From Rossellomorea vietnamensis (GTDB taxonomy: Bacteria > Bacillota > Bacilli > Bacillales > Bacillaceae_B), in assembly GCF_025398035.1 (NCBI RefSeq), contig NZ_CP104558.1:1054001-1118000 (forward strand): DNA of 64,000 nt, written 5' to 3'. Positions 45,773-55,135 of this stretch are shown here, one piece after another. Each line of letters starts with the position of its first letter. The stretch's first letter is position 1. Both the position numbers and the translations under genes were made by a program. Under the pieces are notes generated by a model. It was given only the letters and a program-made list of their open reading frames with translations. It was not told where the DNA came from and made no database searches.

Positions 45773-46207
45773 AATTACTTGACGGTCCAAACGGTCTGCA
45801 GCCGTCTTATCATATGTCTTCTCATAAACAGGCTCTGTGGAAATTTTCGATCCATAGAACATGACATCTCTCACTTCATTGATGACAAGTTGCAAAAGGG
45901 TAAGCTTTAAAGGCACACCGGAAAGTTTCTCTTGATGTATAGAAGCTTTTCCGCCAATGGAATAGGTTGATTCATTTGCAATTAAGTTTACCACAACCAG
46001 CGGATTCCCCTTAATATTCTCGACGATCCTTGAGCGTTGATCCACGGCAAACAATAAAGTCTGTTCGTCTTTGGCAAAAATCCACGATATTGCACTGACA
46101 TTGGGGCCCTGTGTTTCATGGTCAACGGTGGCAAGTGTCACGAATCGCTCTGATTGGAGTTCATCAAACAATGCAGGAATTAAGCCGGGTTCTACTTGAT
46201 TAGCCAT
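45752..46207 (-). CDS. Pyridoxamine 5'-phosphate oxidase-fold (split-barrel) protein
   Basis: 151-residue flavin-reductase-like split-barrel protein of the PNPOx superfamily. It shows RFVTLATVDHETQGPNVSAISWI, then LLFAVDQRSRIVENIKGNPLVVVNLI, the typical cofactor-side segments, and a helical C-terminus ending in EAMKKA. True PdxH is longer and has a C-terminal motif absent here, so the substrate or cofactor (FMN, F420, heme) is unknown. A strong ribosome-binding site (GGGGGG) precedes the ATG at 46207. It is wedged between ylaJ and ylaI, unlike B. subtilis. Confidence 0.82.
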   Translation of the reverse strand: MANQVEPGLIPALFDELQSERFVTLATVDHETQGPNVSAISWIFAKDEQTLLFAVDQRSRIVENIKGNPLVVVNLIANESTYSIGGKASIHQEKLSGVPLKLTLLQLVINEVRDVMFYGSKISTEPVYEKTYDKTAADRLDRQVIEAMKKA

Positions 46208-46380
46208 ACAATCCCCCCTGGTGACGTTTTGTCTCTACGTCTTCATGTGATTATCTTGATTCTACTATACCAAACTCGATTGTTAAAGACATAATAGAAT
46301 GTAAAATAAAGCGTTCGACCTCACTACATGATATACTGAAATGACCAGAGTTATGATTAGAACAAGTAGAGGTGTACAAA

Positions 46381-46581
46381 ATGAGAGTAAAATGTGCTTT
46401 ATGCGAAGTAATTGAAAATATTGACGACTATTCCCTGCAGGCAAAAAAGCTGCGTAACAGACCCATTCATACGTATTTGTGCGAGAAATGCCATGACCGC
46501 ATTAAAGAGAAGACAGAAGAACGTGTTTCGACGGGGAATTTCCGTTTTTATCGTTCTCCTTTAGTCGAAGATGACTTTTAA
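46381..46581 (+). CDS. ylaI: YlaI family zinc-ribbon protein
   Basis: 66-residue protein of the DUF2197 family. Two CxxC pairs (CALC near residue 5 and CEKC near 36) form a likely zinc ribbon. Its N-terminus, MRVKCALCEVIENI, is typical of YlaI. I chose the ATG at 46381; AGAGGTG lies nine bases upstream and contains the alternative GTG start. It overlaps the following membrane protein gene by 11 bases, so both are translated from one message. Function unknown. Confidence 0.88.
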   Translation: MRVKCALCEVIENIDDYSLQAKKLRNRPIHTYLCEKCHDRIKEKTEERVSTGNFRFYRSPLVEDDF

Positions 46582-47011
46582 ACAAAAAGGTTTCGCTGTC
46601 GGAATGATCTCAGGCACAATATTAGGACTATTCCTTAAGTGGATACAGGGACTTACCGGCATTAAAGTATATGTATTATTATTGAATGTTGATTTCATCC
46701 CACTGTTTGCATCTACATTGCCAGAATGGCTGGAGTTCTCTTTCCATTTACTTATTTCCTGCGGGATCGGTTTGGTATATGTGTTTCTGGCAGAAAAGCT
46801 GAATGTATCAAGCAGGGGAGCCTGGATCCTTTCCCTGCTGCTTACCTTCCCCACTGTCTTTCTATATTTCCCCCTTTCTTATCTGGCCCTTAAGGATGTA
46901 CCCGGTTTATTCGATGGAATGGCCATCACCTTTTGGACAATAGGACATCTACTGTATGGATTAAGCCTGCCGCCACTCCATCGATTTTTCACGAAGGCGA
47001 ATCACAAATAG
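46571..47011 (+). CDS. Uncharacterised four-helix membrane protein
   Basis: 146-residue integral membrane protein with helices at about residues 10-23, 52-75, 83-105 and 112-130, short basic ends and no obvious catalytic residues. I do not recognise the family by name. It overlaps ylaI and is followed by a strong terminator; the two form a small operon. Start at 46571 (ATG) lies inside the ylaI coding region, where GTCGAAG is the only upstream site, suggesting translational coupling. Confidence 0.75.
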   Translation: MTFKQKGFAVGMISGTILGLFLKWIQGLTGIKVYVLLLNVDFIPLFASTLPEWLEFSFHLLISCGIGLVYVFLAEKLNVSSRGAWILSLLLTFPTVFLYFPLSYLALKDVPGLFDGMAITFWTIGHLLYGLSLPPLHRFFTKANHK

Positions 47012-47053
47012 AAAAAAGCTGTAGTCCTAAATGTATGGACTACAGCTTTTTTT
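47012..47053. terminator. Bidirectional terminator between ylaI operon and ylaH
   Basis: GCTGTAGTCC pairs with GGACTACAGC, A6 before and T7 after the stem. Confidence 0.92.
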
Positions 47054-47055
47054 GC

Positions 47056-47364
47056 TTAAAACGTGCCTTTTTTCTTTTCATTCGTCAGGCGGATCTTGTA
47101 AATCACTAAGATTAAAGCCGCAACGACCAACCCTTCAGCCACCGGAAGGAAAATGCCGAGAAACGTCAGCACTGTACAACCGAGTATGAGAAAAGTATAA
47201 ATCAGGATCGATTTCATGACTGGCAGCTTTTTCGCAAAACCGAGCTTATAAACTAAGATTGAGAGCCCAACTATGGTTATATAAAGCAACCACATACCCA
47301 TTTCCGCGTTCTGGTCAACCCGGTAAAGGGATGCGAAAAAGGACAAACGTTCTGTTACATCCAT
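47056..47364 (-). CDS. ylaH: YlaH-like membrane protein
   Basis: 102-residue membrane protein with three hydrophobic helices (about residues 22-40, 49-67, 73-90) and a basic C-terminus ([12 protein letters not shown]). It matches the YlaH-like family of Bacillus by length and by position directly after typA. Function unknown. GGGGGAG precedes the ATG. It lies 23 bases downstream of typA and is probably co-transcribed with it. Confidence 0.88.
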   Translation of the reverse strand: MDVTERLSFFASLYRVDQNAEMGMWLLYITIVGLSILVYKLGFAKKLPVMKSILIYTFLILGCTVLTFLGIFLPVAEGLVVAALILVIYKIRLTNEKKKGTF

Positions 47365-47387
47365 TTCCTACTCCCCCTTCACTCAGT

Positions 47388-49226
47388 TTATTGAGTAACC
47401 TTATTTTTCTTTTCTGCTCTTTCACGTTCATTCTTATCAAGAATTTTTTTACGAAGACGGATCGATTCAGGCGTTACTTCACAATACTCGTCATCGTTCA
47501 GGTATTCAAGAGACTCTTCCAGTGTCATGATTCTTGCCTTTTTAATCGTAACAGTTTGATCTTTATTTGCAGAACGTACGTTAGTCGCCTGTTTCAGCTT
47601 TGTGATATTAACGGTGATATCATTTTCTCTCGTATGTTCCCCGACAATCATACCGCCATAAATTTCTGTACCGGACTCAACGAAGATGATACCACGGTCT
47701 TCCACCTGCATGATGCCGTATTGTGACGCTTTACCTGTCTCCATGGAAACAAGCACACCCTGACGACGTCCGCCTACGCGGCCTTTTTGCAGTGGTTGAT
47801 AGCCTTCGAATGTATGGTTGATGATACCGTATCCACGAGTAAGGGTCATAAACTCCGTAGAATAACCGATTAGTCCACGTGCAGGAACCATAAACATTAA
47901 ACGGACCTGGCCGTTACCGTTGTTCACCATATCCAGCATTTCACCTTTACGCTGACCAAGTGATTCGATTACGCCTCCCATATACTCTTCAGGGATATCA
48001 ATTTGAACACGCTCTACAGGCTCACTCTTCACGCCGTCGACTTCTTTGATGATGACCTGTGGTTTTGATACCTGTAATTCGTACCCTTCACGACGCATGT
48101 TTTCGATCAGGATGGAAAGGTGAAGCTCTCCACGTCCCGAAACCGTCCATGCATCAGGTGAATCGGTTGGTTCAACACGTAAGCTTACATCCGTTTGAAG
48201 CTGAGCCAATAAACGCTCTTCGATTTTTCTTGACGTAACAAATTTACCTTCTCTACCTGCAAATGGACTGTTGTTCACTAGGAACGTCATTTGAAGGGTC
48301 GGCTCGTCAATGCGCAGGACCGGAAGTTGATCCTGATGTTCAACCGGACAAACCGTTTCACCGACGTTGATATCTTCCATTCCGGAAACTGCGATTAAAT
48401 CACCCGCTTTTGCCTCTTGGATTTCTTCACGCTTTAATCCGAAGAAACCAAAGATCTTTGTTACACGGAATTGTTTAACAGTGCCGTCAAGCTTCATCAG
48501 TGCTACCTGTTGGCCCACTTTCATCGTTCCTCTGAACACACGACCGATTCCGATACGCCCTACGTAATCATTGTAATCAAGAAGTGCAACCTGGAATTGA
48601 AGTGGATCTTCAGAGTTGTCTACCGGTGCAGGAATGTGCTCAATGATGGAATCATATAAACACTGCATGTTTTCATCCTGTTTCTCAGGATCCGGATCTG
48701 TACTTGCTGTACCATTGATTGCAGAAGCATAAACAACCGGGAATTCAAGCTGCTCATCATTTGCATCCAATTCAATGAATAGCTCCAATACTTCATCGAT
48801 AACTTCTTCAGGACGAGCTGAAGGTTTGTCGATTTTGTTTACAACAACGATTGGTGTAAGGTTCTGTTCCAGTGCTTTCTTAAGAACGAAGCGAGTCTGT
48901 GGCATACAACCTTCATACGCATCCACTACCAGTAAAACACCATCTACCATTTTCATGATACGTTCTACTTCTCCACCGAAGTCAGCATGCCCTGGTGTAT
49001 CAAGGATATTGATTCGGGAATCTTTATATTGAATCGCCGTATTTTTCGCAAGGATCGTAATACCGCGTTCTCTCTCTAAATCATTTGAATCCATCGCACG
49101 TTCCGAAACAGTTTCGTTTTCGCGGAAGATTCCAGATTGCTTTAAAAGCTCATCAACTAATGTCGTTTTCCCATGGTCAACGTGAGCAATAATAGCAATA
49201 TTTCTTAGGTCATTTCTTAATTTCAT
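47388..49226 (-). CDS. typA: Translational GTPase TypA (BipA)
   Basis: 612-residue ribosome-associated GTPase related to EF-G, acting in 50S assembly and stress adaptation. G motifs are complete: IAHVDHGKTTLVDELL (G1), RGIT (G2), LDTPGHADFGGEVER (G3), NKIDKPSARP (G4) and a SAI segment (G5). EF-G-like domains III and V and the BipA-specific C-terminal domain follow (RGLIGYSTEFMTLTRGYGI). Corresponds to B. subtilis ylaG. The 288-base gap upstream has no gene, only a small GCAGC/GCTGC hairpin at 49443-49459. Confidence 0.96.
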   Translation of the reverse strand: MKLRNDLRNIAIIAHVDHGKTTLVDELLKQSGIFRENETVSERAMDSNDLERERGITILAKNTAIQYKDSRINILDTPGHADFGGEVERIMKMVDGVLLVVDAYEGCMPQTRFVLKKALEQNLTPIVVVNKIDKPSARPEEVIDEVLELFIELDANDEQLEFPVVYASAINGTASTDPDPEKQDENMQCLYDSIIEHIPAPVDNSEDPLQFQVALLDYNDYVGRIGIGRVFRGTMKVGQQVALMKLDGTVKQFRVTKIFGFFGLKREEIQEAKAGDLIAVSGMEDINVGETVCPVEHQDQLPVLRIDEPTLQMTFLVNNSPFAGREGKFVTSRKIEERLLAQLQTDVSLRVEPTDSPDAWTVSGRGELHLSILIENMRREGYELQVSKPQVIIKEVDGVKSEPVERVQIDIPEEYMGGVIESLGQRKGEMLDMVNNGNGQVRLMFMVPARGLIGYSTEFMTLTRGYGIINHTFEGYQPLQKGRVGGRRQGVLVSMETGKASQYGIMQVEDRGIIFVESGTEIYGGMIVGEHTRENDITVNITKLKQATNVRSANKDQTVTIKKARIMTLEESLEYLNDDEYCEVTPESIRLRKKILDKNERERAEKKNKVTQ

Positions 49227-49514
49227 ATTTCCACTCCTGAATATTGGATTTCTTTATAGTGTAAAGATAATATTTTTCAGTTCAACTAGACCATTATATC
49301 ACAGCATTGACAAAAGCCCTAATAAATATTTCATCTCCCCTATTCATTCTTGCTAAATGTTTCCTCACCGACTTGCATGTTCTGCTTCTTTGTCCCCGAA
49401 ACCCATTGCGATTTATTGAATTGATAGGTAAAATTTAATTAGGGCAGCATACGAAGCTGCGTCGACAATCAGTAAGGGAACGAATCATCGTTTGTCAATA
49501 TTGGGGGTTACAGG

Positions 49515-49700
49515 ATGGCAAATATAAAATGGATCTTTGTACTTTTTTCGATATTAGCGGCCGTTTCACTGATGGGTATAGCCATTTCAATCAGTTTACA
49601 AAGTATATTGCTTGCAGCTGTAAGTATCGTTTGTTTATTCATTGTGATGGGATTCGGTTTTAAGACCAAGAAGAAATACAGAGAAGAAGGAAGATTGTAG
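49515..49700 (+). CDS. ylaF: YlaF family (DUF5325) membrane protein
   Basis: 61-residue membrane protein with two hydrophobic helices (about residues 6-25 and 29-49) and a basic C-terminal tail (KTKKKYREEGRL), positive inside. It matches the YlaF/DUF5325 family by length, topology and location upstream of typA. Function unknown. The start at 49515 follows GGGGGTTACAGG. Followed by a strong terminator and convergent with suhB. Confidence 0.85.
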   Translation: MANIKWIFVLFSILAAVSLMGIAISISLQSILLAAVSIVCLFIVMGFGFKTKKKYREEGRL

Positions 49701-49707
49701 TACAAAG

Positions 49708-49748
49708 AAAAGGAGTGGCGGCCATCCTACGGCCACCACTCTTTTTTT
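49708..49748. terminator. Bidirectional terminator between ylaF and suhB
   Basis: GAGTGG-c-GGCC pairs with GGCC-a-CCACTC around atcctac, then T7. Confidence 0.9.
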
Positions 49749-49751
49749 CAT

Positions 49752-50549
49752 TTATTTGTTTCTATGCAGATAGTCAGTCAAAATGGTTTCATGCAGACCA
49801 GGCTTCCCGACGAAGACAGAGCTCTTGTTTAATGGATTCAATGGGTTTCCATCAAGGTCCGTCACCACTCCACCAAGCTCTTCGATCATAATCTTTCCGG
49901 CTGCGAAATCCCACGGTGCAAGGCGCATCGTTAAGTATGCATCCAGCCTCCCAGAAGCCACATAAGCAAGCTCCATGGCAGCTGAACCATAGGACCGGGT
50001 CCCTCTCACATCCTGCACGAGTGGAGCCAGAATGGAGGAATCAATACGCTTGTTCTTTGTCACCCACAGTGCATTCAATGCAACAATCGCATCTTCCACA
50101 GGAACGGGATCAAGCTTCGGAAGCTTCACATCATTCATATAGACCCCTTTGCCTTTATTCGCAAAGTAAAGCTCGTCATGCACGACATCATATATGTATC
50201 CTAATTCCCCCTCATCTCCATCGTAAATCCCGATAGAAATGGCAAAGTTTCTCTGCTGATGGACAAAATTCATCGTTCCATCGATTGGGTCGATGATCCA
50301 TGTTATTCCGGATAACTCTTTAAAATCATCACCATATCCTTCTTCTCCCAAAATTTGATGATCCGGGTAATGGGTTCGAATGTTTTCTGTAAAGTATCGC
50401 TCAGTCGCTTCATCCATATCGGTGACCAAGTCATTTCGGTTCGATTTCGTTTTAATGTTCAGTTCGGTTTTAAATGACTGACGTATCCTCTCACCGGCTT
50501 CATGTATCCATGTTCTAACATTTTGATCTAATTCGGTCCAATTTGTCAT
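49752..50549 (-). CDS. suhB: Inositol monophosphatase family protein (YktC)
   Basis: 265-residue Mg-dependent phosphatase of the IMPase family. The metal-binding motifs are ILGEEGYG (Glu), WIIDPIDGTMNFVH (DPxDGTxN) and LAPWDFAAGKIMIEELGG, so the active site is complete. Corresponds to B. subtilis yktC. Substrate could be inositol phosphate, fructose-1,6-bisphosphate or NADP, not resolvable by sequence alone. Upstream, 222 bases contain only a weak terminator for the next gene. Confidence 0.9.
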   Translation of the reverse strand: MTNWTELDQNVRTWIHEAGERIRQSFKTELNIKTKSNRNDLVTDMDEATERYFTENIRTHYPDHQILGEEGYGDDFKELSGITWIIDPIDGTMNFVHQQRNFAISIGIYDGDEGELGYIYDVVHDELYFANKGKGVYMNDVKLPKLDPVPVEDAIVALNALWVTKNKRIDSSILAPLVQDVRGTRSYGSAAMELAYVASGRLDAYLTMRLAPWDFAAGKIMIEELGGVVTDLDGNPLNPLNKSSVFVGKPGLHETILTDYLHRNK

Positions 50550-50682
50550 GTATTTTTAGCCTCCAATATGCTTAGCGAAAATCAGTGTAGTCATTACTAA
50601 TATGGTCTTTTCAGATAATCTTAACTCCTAGGTTCGATCTATTCAAGAAAATAGGCTTCATCAAATAAGGTCATTTCTCCAT

Positions 50683-50718
50683 AAAAAAGCGAACTCTCCA
50701 ACCACTATGAGCTCGCGT
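50683..50718 (-). terminator. Weak terminator after the 66-residue gene
   Basis: On the minus strand GCGAGCTC and GAGTTCGC pair with one mismatch around a 12-base loop, then T6. Confidence 0.5.
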
Positions 50719-50771
50719 TCAAAAGTAGATTTTGTTATCAGCATACTTTAAACCATTGAATGTTATTTGCT

Positions 50772-50972
50772 CTATAAAGCCTTCATTTTCATAAGTTCTT
50801 CCCGGATACTCATAAGTTTCTGCTTGGACTTGGTCTGGGTTTCTGTATTCTTCGTTTGGATTGCTTCGAACAATACGGCTAATTCATAATCCATTTCAAG
50901 TCTCAATACGTTCATTCTTTGCTGTTGGACATCACGTTTTTTAGAAGTGTTCATTACTTGTTTCATGGCCAT
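50772..50972 (-). CDS. Small charged helical protein (ykzI position)
   Basis: 66-residue soluble protein, rich in Lys, Glu and Gln, predicted almost fully helical with a heptad-like run (LRLEMDYELAVLFEAIQ). It is at the place of B. subtilis ykzI between yktB and yktC, but I cannot confirm homology. Start at 50972 (MAMKQVMNTSKK) is close to AAGGGG; the second ATG at 50966 is an equally good choice. Function unknown. Confidence 0.65.
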   Translation of the reverse strand: MAMKQVMNTSKKRDVQQQRMNVLRLEMDYELAVLFEAIQTKNTETQTKSKQKLMSIREELMKMKAL

Positions 50973-51145
50973 ACACCCCTTCCGAGTTTTCGATTTATCT
51001 GATTGTTCTGATAATATTTACTACATGTTATGAAATATCCTCTCATCTTGTAACTAAAATGTGCAGACACCTATAGATAATTCATTTGGCTACAAGCCTG
51101 TACTTCTTTATGGTAAGATATTGGTGGAAATAAGGAGGTTACAAC

Positions 51146-51766
51146 ATGACATTTAACGGTTTCACTAAAGATGATTTTAATGTTTTCAAGATTGATGGTC
51201 TCGACGACCGGATGACGGCCATCGCAGAACAGATCAGGCCAAAGCTTGCCTACCTGGGTGAACATTTCGCACCCGCTCTTAGTGCCCTGACCGGTGATGA
51301 GATGTTTTACCATGTGGCAAAACATGCAAGACGCTCAGTGAATCCTCCAGATGACACGTGGGTTGCTTTTGCAAACAACAAACGCGGATACAAAAAACAT
51401 CCTCATTTCCAAATCGGGTTATGGGAAACCCATGTATTTATTTGGTTTGCAATGATCTATGAAGCTCCAAATAAGGTTGAATTCGGTAAGAAAGCTGAAA
51501 AAAATGCAGATAAGATAAGGTCATTGATTCCCGGTCACTTTGTTTGGTCTGGAGATCATACTAAACCGGATGCTGCATCCTTCTCCTCTTTATCACAAGA
51601 TGAATTCATTGCTTTAACTGAAAGAGTTCAAAATGTAAAGAAAGCTGAACTTCTATGCGGACTTCATCTGGATCGTGACTCTGTCACTAAGATGACCGGA
51701 GATGAATTGATCCAGGAAGTTGAAAGTGCCTTTGAAACACTTTTACCCCTTTATAAAATGAACTAA
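51146..51766 (+). CDS. yktB: YktB family (DUF1054) protein
   Basis: 206-residue soluble protein of the UPF0637/DUF1054 family. Distinctive parts are [40 protein letters not shown] and [20 protein letters not shown]. The length is usual for the family. Function unknown. TAAGGAGG lies a few bases before the ATG. It is convergent with yktA, sharing a terminator, as in B. subtilis. Confidence 0.93.
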   Translation: MTFNGFTKDDFNVFKIDGLDDRMTAIAEQIRPKLAYLGEHFAPALSALTGDEMFYHVAKHARRSVNPPDDTWVAFANNKRGYKKHPHFQIGLWETHVFIWFAMIYEAPNKVEFGKKAEKNADKIRSLIPGHFVWSGDHTKPDAASFSSLSQDEFIALTERVQNVKKAELLCGLHLDRDSVTKMTGDELIQEVESAFETLLPLYKMN

Positions 51767-51793
51767 ACCATATAACTGTAGGGAATAATGCAG

Positions 51794-51828
51794 AAAGAAC
51801 GACTGCCGTTTAGGGCAGTCGTTCTTTT
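51794..51828. terminator. Bidirectional terminator between yktB and yktA
   Basis: AAAGAACGACTGCC pairs perfectly with GGCAGTCGTTCTTT around a 6-base loop; it touches the yktA stop codon. Confidence 0.92.
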
Positions 51829-52099
51829 AATTCATCGATATTTTGGCAGCGTCCTGCTGCTCTTTCATTTTTTTCACCACATGATAGGAAGAATAGCCAC
51901 TGGATTCTTCAAATTCATTGCAGATCCTCTTCTCTTCTGCTTTACCAGGGACGATTTCTTTAAATCGCTTATATCGATTCATCAGGTCCTCTCTTGAAAC
52001 ACCTTTTTCATATGCCTTTTCAATCGCTTCGAAAAAGGCAATGACGTCGATGACTTCCTCTGTCGACCAGTCTATATCGAAGGGGTATTGATATTCCAT
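51827..52099 (-). CDS. yktA: YktA (UPF0223) family protein
   Basis: 90-residue helical cytosolic protein. N-terminal [20 protein letters not shown] and the basic [18 protein letters not shown] segment identify the UPF0223 family. It begins six bases after the nitronate monooxygenase stop, so the two are co-transcribed. Function unknown; structures of relatives are small helical bundles. Confidence 0.92.
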   Translation of the reverse strand: MEYQYPFDIDWSTEEVIDVIAFFEAIEKAYEKGVSREDLMNRYKRFKEIVPGKAEEKRICNEFEESSGYSSYHVVKKMKEQQDAAKISMN

Positions 52100-52105
52100 T
52101 TTGCA

Positions 52106-53083
52106 CTACAACTCCTTTGATGATGTATTACTCCACATTTCACGAATGCTTTCACCTTGTGAAATGATTCGCTCGATGAGATCTTTAACCGAAGGGATGT
52201 CCTGGATCAACCCCATCACCTGTCCTGCCCACGCAAAGCCTTTGTCTACTTCCCCATCGTAGATATATCGCTTATTTGCCTCGCCGCTTATGTATGACTT
52301 TAATTCTTCATATCCCGGATTCGACGTTTCAGCAGCCAGGATTTGATTTGTCCAGGCATTTGATATCGCTCTGGCCGGGGCACCTAAAGATCGTTTAATG
52401 ACTACTGTACCACTCTCGTCCCCTTCAATCAAGGCACGTTTATACTCGTCAGAGGCGTGGACGCACTCTTTTGTCGCTATGAATCTTGTCCCCATCTCGA
52501 CTCCTTCTGCGCCGAAGCTGAGGGCTGCCATCAATCCACGGCCGTCCCCAATACCTCCCGAGGCGATGACAGGGATGGATACAGCATCCACCACACGTGG
52601 AATCAAGACGAATGTCCCGGTGTCATCCTTACCCAGATGTCCTCCCCCTTCTTGTCCGACGACCATGACGGCATCCGCACCGAGCTCCTCAGCCTTCAGG
52701 GCCTGTCTTTTTGATGCGACCAATACAAGCTTCACCATATCCTTCCCTTCAATTTGTTGGAACAGGGGAGTCGGGTTCCCTCCTGTAACGGAGATGACCG
52801 GCACTTTTTCTTCAATGGCAATATCTACAAACCCGCTGAATGGGCGTCCATGTTGACCGATGGCAAAGTTCACTCCGAAGGGTTGATCTGTTAATGATCT
52901 TACCTTTTTGATTTCATGACGAAGCTGTTCAGGGTCATCGAGTGACATGGCAGTGATTTGGCCAAGGCCGCCTGCATTTGATACCGCCGCAGCCAGTTCT
53001 GCATATGCCAGGTGGGCAAGCCCCCCTTGTATGATTGGATATTGAATGTTCAATAATTCTGTAACCCTCGTTTTCCATTTCAT
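52106..53083 (-). CDS. Nitronate monooxygenase family flavoprotein
   Basis: 325-residue FMN TIM-barrel enzyme (2-nitropropane dioxygenase family). Flavin-phosphate motifs: YPIIQGGLAHLAYAELAAAV, GLGQITAMSL, SVTGGNPTPLF, AVMVVGQEGGGHLGKDD and ASGGIGDGRGLMAALSFGAEG. The family detoxifies propionate-3-nitronate or reduces enoyl substrates (FabK is related). FabK is less likely given the length and context, but not excluded. I chose the ATG at 53083 (MKWKTRVTELL) after GGAGGGA; the start at 53101 is unsupported. Confidence 0.87.
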   Translation of the reverse strand: MKWKTRVTELLNIQYPIIQGGLAHLAYAELAAAVSNAGGLGQITAMSLDDPEQLRHEIKKVRSLTDQPFGVNFAIGQHGRPFSGFVDIAIEEKVPVISVTGGNPTPLFQQIEGKDMVKLVLVASKRQALKAEELGADAVMVVGQEGGGHLGKDDTGTFVLIPRVVDAVSIPVIASGGIGDGRGLMAALSFGAEGVEMGTRFIATKECVHASDEYKRALIEGDESGTVVIKRSLGAPARAISNAWTNQILAAETSNPGYEELKSYISGEANKRYIYDGEVDKGFAWAGQVMGLIQDIPSVKDLIERIISQGESIREMWSNTSSKEL

Positions 53084-53216
53084 TTGAATCCCTCCATTCA
53101 TTCATTTATTCTGGATGGAAGTGGTGAAATCCTTTCTTTCATGTGTTGTATATTTATAAGAGATAAGGTCAGTCTTAGATGAGAGGGTTGTATGTATTTA
53201 ATTGATAAGTTAGGTA

Positions 53217-53359
53217 GATTTTTGGCTCATTCGGGTGAAACAGATGTTTCACCCGCCTTTCAGCTTTGCTGAAAGGTCGTCCTGTGTAGAGTGACCGCCG
53301 GACTCAAGCGAGCTTGGTCCGGCGGTCACTCTACACAGGACGGAAATGAGCCAAAAATC
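53217..53359. repeat. 143-bp cloverleaf of perfect inverted repeats
   Basis: Outer stem: GATTTTTGGCTCATT (53217-53231) pairs with 53345-53359, 15 bp, no mismatch. Inside lie three perfect hairpins side by side: CGGGTGAAACA with its complement (53232-53255, 11 bp), CCTTTCAGC with its complement (53256-53276, 9 bp), and a 26-bp stem (53278-53303 with 53317-53342) whose tip holds a further CAAGC/GCTTG stem. Only about three bases between the arms are unpaired. No ORF inside, no T-run typical of terminators. It stands between divergent nmo and speA promoters. Confidence 0.9.
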
Positions 53360-53567
53360 AGGAGTGTCCACTCTTTTGTTTGTGCTATGAAAAAAAATAC
53401 ACCTTCATGGGCGTATGTCACTATGCAAAGATTTTCTTAAGTGCTATAATTCTTTTGTTTGTTGAAATATCGTAAGAAAATGTATGAAATTGTGGATTGA
53501 ATCCTATATAATGATATCTTTAGTATGCATGTTGATTTATGAAGAATATAAAGAGGTGTTGAATGAA

Positions 53568-55037
53568 TTGTCTCAAAATGAAACGCCGTTGTTTACCGGC
53601 TTAATTGAACATAGTAAAAAAAATCCCGTCCAGTTTCATATTCCCGGTCATAAGAAAGGTGCAGGGATGGATCCTGCCTTTAAGGAATTCATAGGAGATA
53701 ATGCGCTTTCCATTGATTTGATTAATATCGGTCCTTTAGATGATCTGCATCAACCTAAAGGCATGATCAAGGAAGCTCAGGATTTGGCTGCCGAGGCATT
53801 CGGTGCCGATCATACTTTCTTCTCTGTTCAGGGAACGAGCGGAGCGATCATGACGATGGTCATGAGTGTGTGCGGACCTGGAGACAAGATCATTGTTCCA
53901 AGAAACGTGCATAAATCCGTTATGTCTGCGATTGTTTTCTCAGGTGCCACTCCTATCTTTATCCATCCCGATATTGATGAGGATCTTGGAATCTCTCATG
54001 GAATTACGACAGACGCCGTTGCAAAGGCTTTGGAACAAAACCCCGATGCCAAAGGTGTACTGGTCATCAATCCAACTTATTTCGGGATTTCCGCAGACCT
54101 AAAGAAAATCGTGGAAATTGCCCATTCTTATCATGTTCCGGTACTGGTCGATGAAGCTCATGGGGTTCATATACACTTCCATGATGAACTTCCCCTGTCA
54201 GCCATGCAGGCAGGTGCTGATTTAGCAGCTACGAGTGTTCATAAGCTCGGGGGATCCATGACTCAAAGCTCAGTCCTCAATATGAAAGAAGGACTTGTCT
54301 CTGCTAAGCGTGTGCAGACCATCTTAAGCATGCTGACGACGACTTCCACATCATACTTATTACTCGCATCCCTTGATGTTGCAAGAAAACGACTTGCGAC
54401 TGAAGGACGGGAGCTCATCACCAAAACGATCGAACTCTCACAGAATATGAGAAAGCAAATCAACGAGATTGACGGATTATACTGTGTAGGGGAAGAAATT
54501 CTTGGAACGAAAGCCACCTATGCGTATGATCCGACTAAGCTGATTATATCCGTGAAGGATCTTGGAATCAGTGGGTTCGATGCTGAAAAGTGGTTAAGAG
54601 AAGCACATAATATCGAGGTTGAAATGTCCGACCTGTATAATATCCTCTGCATCATCACACCTGGTGATACTGAATATGAAGGAAACCAATTGGTCACTGC
54701 TTTAAAAGAACTGGTTACGAGCCTTAAGAAACAAGGCGAGATGACCCCGGTTAAAGTGATGCTGCCTGATATTCCTGTTCTATCCATTACACCAAGGGAC
54801 GCTTTTTATGCTGATACGGAAGTCATTCCGATTGATGATTCCGTTGGAAGGACCATCGCTGAGTTCATCATGGTCTACCCTCCTGGAATTCCCATATTCA
54901 TTCCGGGGGAGATCATCACTCAGGAAAACATCCATTATATCAAAACCAATATAGAAGCAGGTCTTCCGGTACAAGGGCCTGAAGACTATGATTTACGACA
55001 TTTAAGAGTCATTAAAGAGCATCGGGCCATTCGATAA
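53568..55037 (+). CDS. speA: Arginine decarboxylase (PLP-dependent, Orn/Lys/Arg decarboxylase class I)
   Basis: 489-residue fold-type I PLP enzyme, which in B. subtilis makes agmatine from arginine as the entry to polyamine synthesis. N-terminal VQFHIPGHKKGAGMDP, SVQGTSGAIMTMVM, VDEAHGVHIHFHDELP and the PLP lysine in ATSVHKLGGSMTQSS are all present; length equals B. subtilis SpeA. I chose TTG at 53568 (SQNETPLFTGL), after AAAGAGGTG; the longer ATG ORF from 53484 runs through the promoter region. Lysine specificity cannot be fully excluded. Neighbour of SR1, as in B. subtilis. Confidence 0.9.
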   Translation: MSQNETPLFTGLIEHSKKNPVQFHIPGHKKGAGMDPAFKEFIGDNALSIDLINIGPLDDLHQPKGMIKEAQDLAAEAFGADHTFFSVQGTSGAIMTMVMSVCGPGDKIIVPRNVHKSVMSAIVFSGATPIFIHPDIDEDLGISHGITTDAVAKALEQNPDAKGVLVINPTYFGISADLKKIVEIAHSYHVPVLVDEAHGVHIHFHDELPLSAMQAGADLAATSVHKLGGSMTQSSVLNMKEGLVSAKRVQTILSMLTTTSTSYLLLASLDVARKRLATEGRELITKTIELSQNMRKQINEIDGLYCVGEEILGTKATYAYDPTKLIISVKDLGISGFDAEKWLREAHNIEVEMSDLYNILCIITPGDTEYEGNQLVTALKELVTSLKKQGEMTPVKVMLPDIPVLSITPRDAFYADTEVIPIDDSVGRTIAEFIMVYPPGIPIFIPGEIITQENIHYIKTNIEAGLPVQGPEDYDLRHLRVIKEHRAIR

Positions 55038-55075
55038 AAAAAGGATGAAGAAGGGGACCCTTCTTCATCCTTTTT
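55038..55075. terminator. Bidirectional terminator shared by speA and SR1
   Basis: AAAAAGGATGAAGAAGG pairs with CCTTCTTCATCCTTTTT around a 4-base core, immediately after speA. In the other direction it is the only strong terminator after the SR1P ORF. Confidence 0.92.
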
Positions 55076-55135
55076 ATTCTTTATTTATAAGAACCCCTTT
55101 AAGACGCTATTCATACCCGCTCCCCTTAGCAGGCA

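Noticed and set aside
53484..53567. ATG-initiated extension of speA with hydrophobic residues (possible signal peptide)
   Set aside because: It runs through the promoter-like region without a ribosome-binding site; the TTG at 53568 gives the family N-terminus and length.
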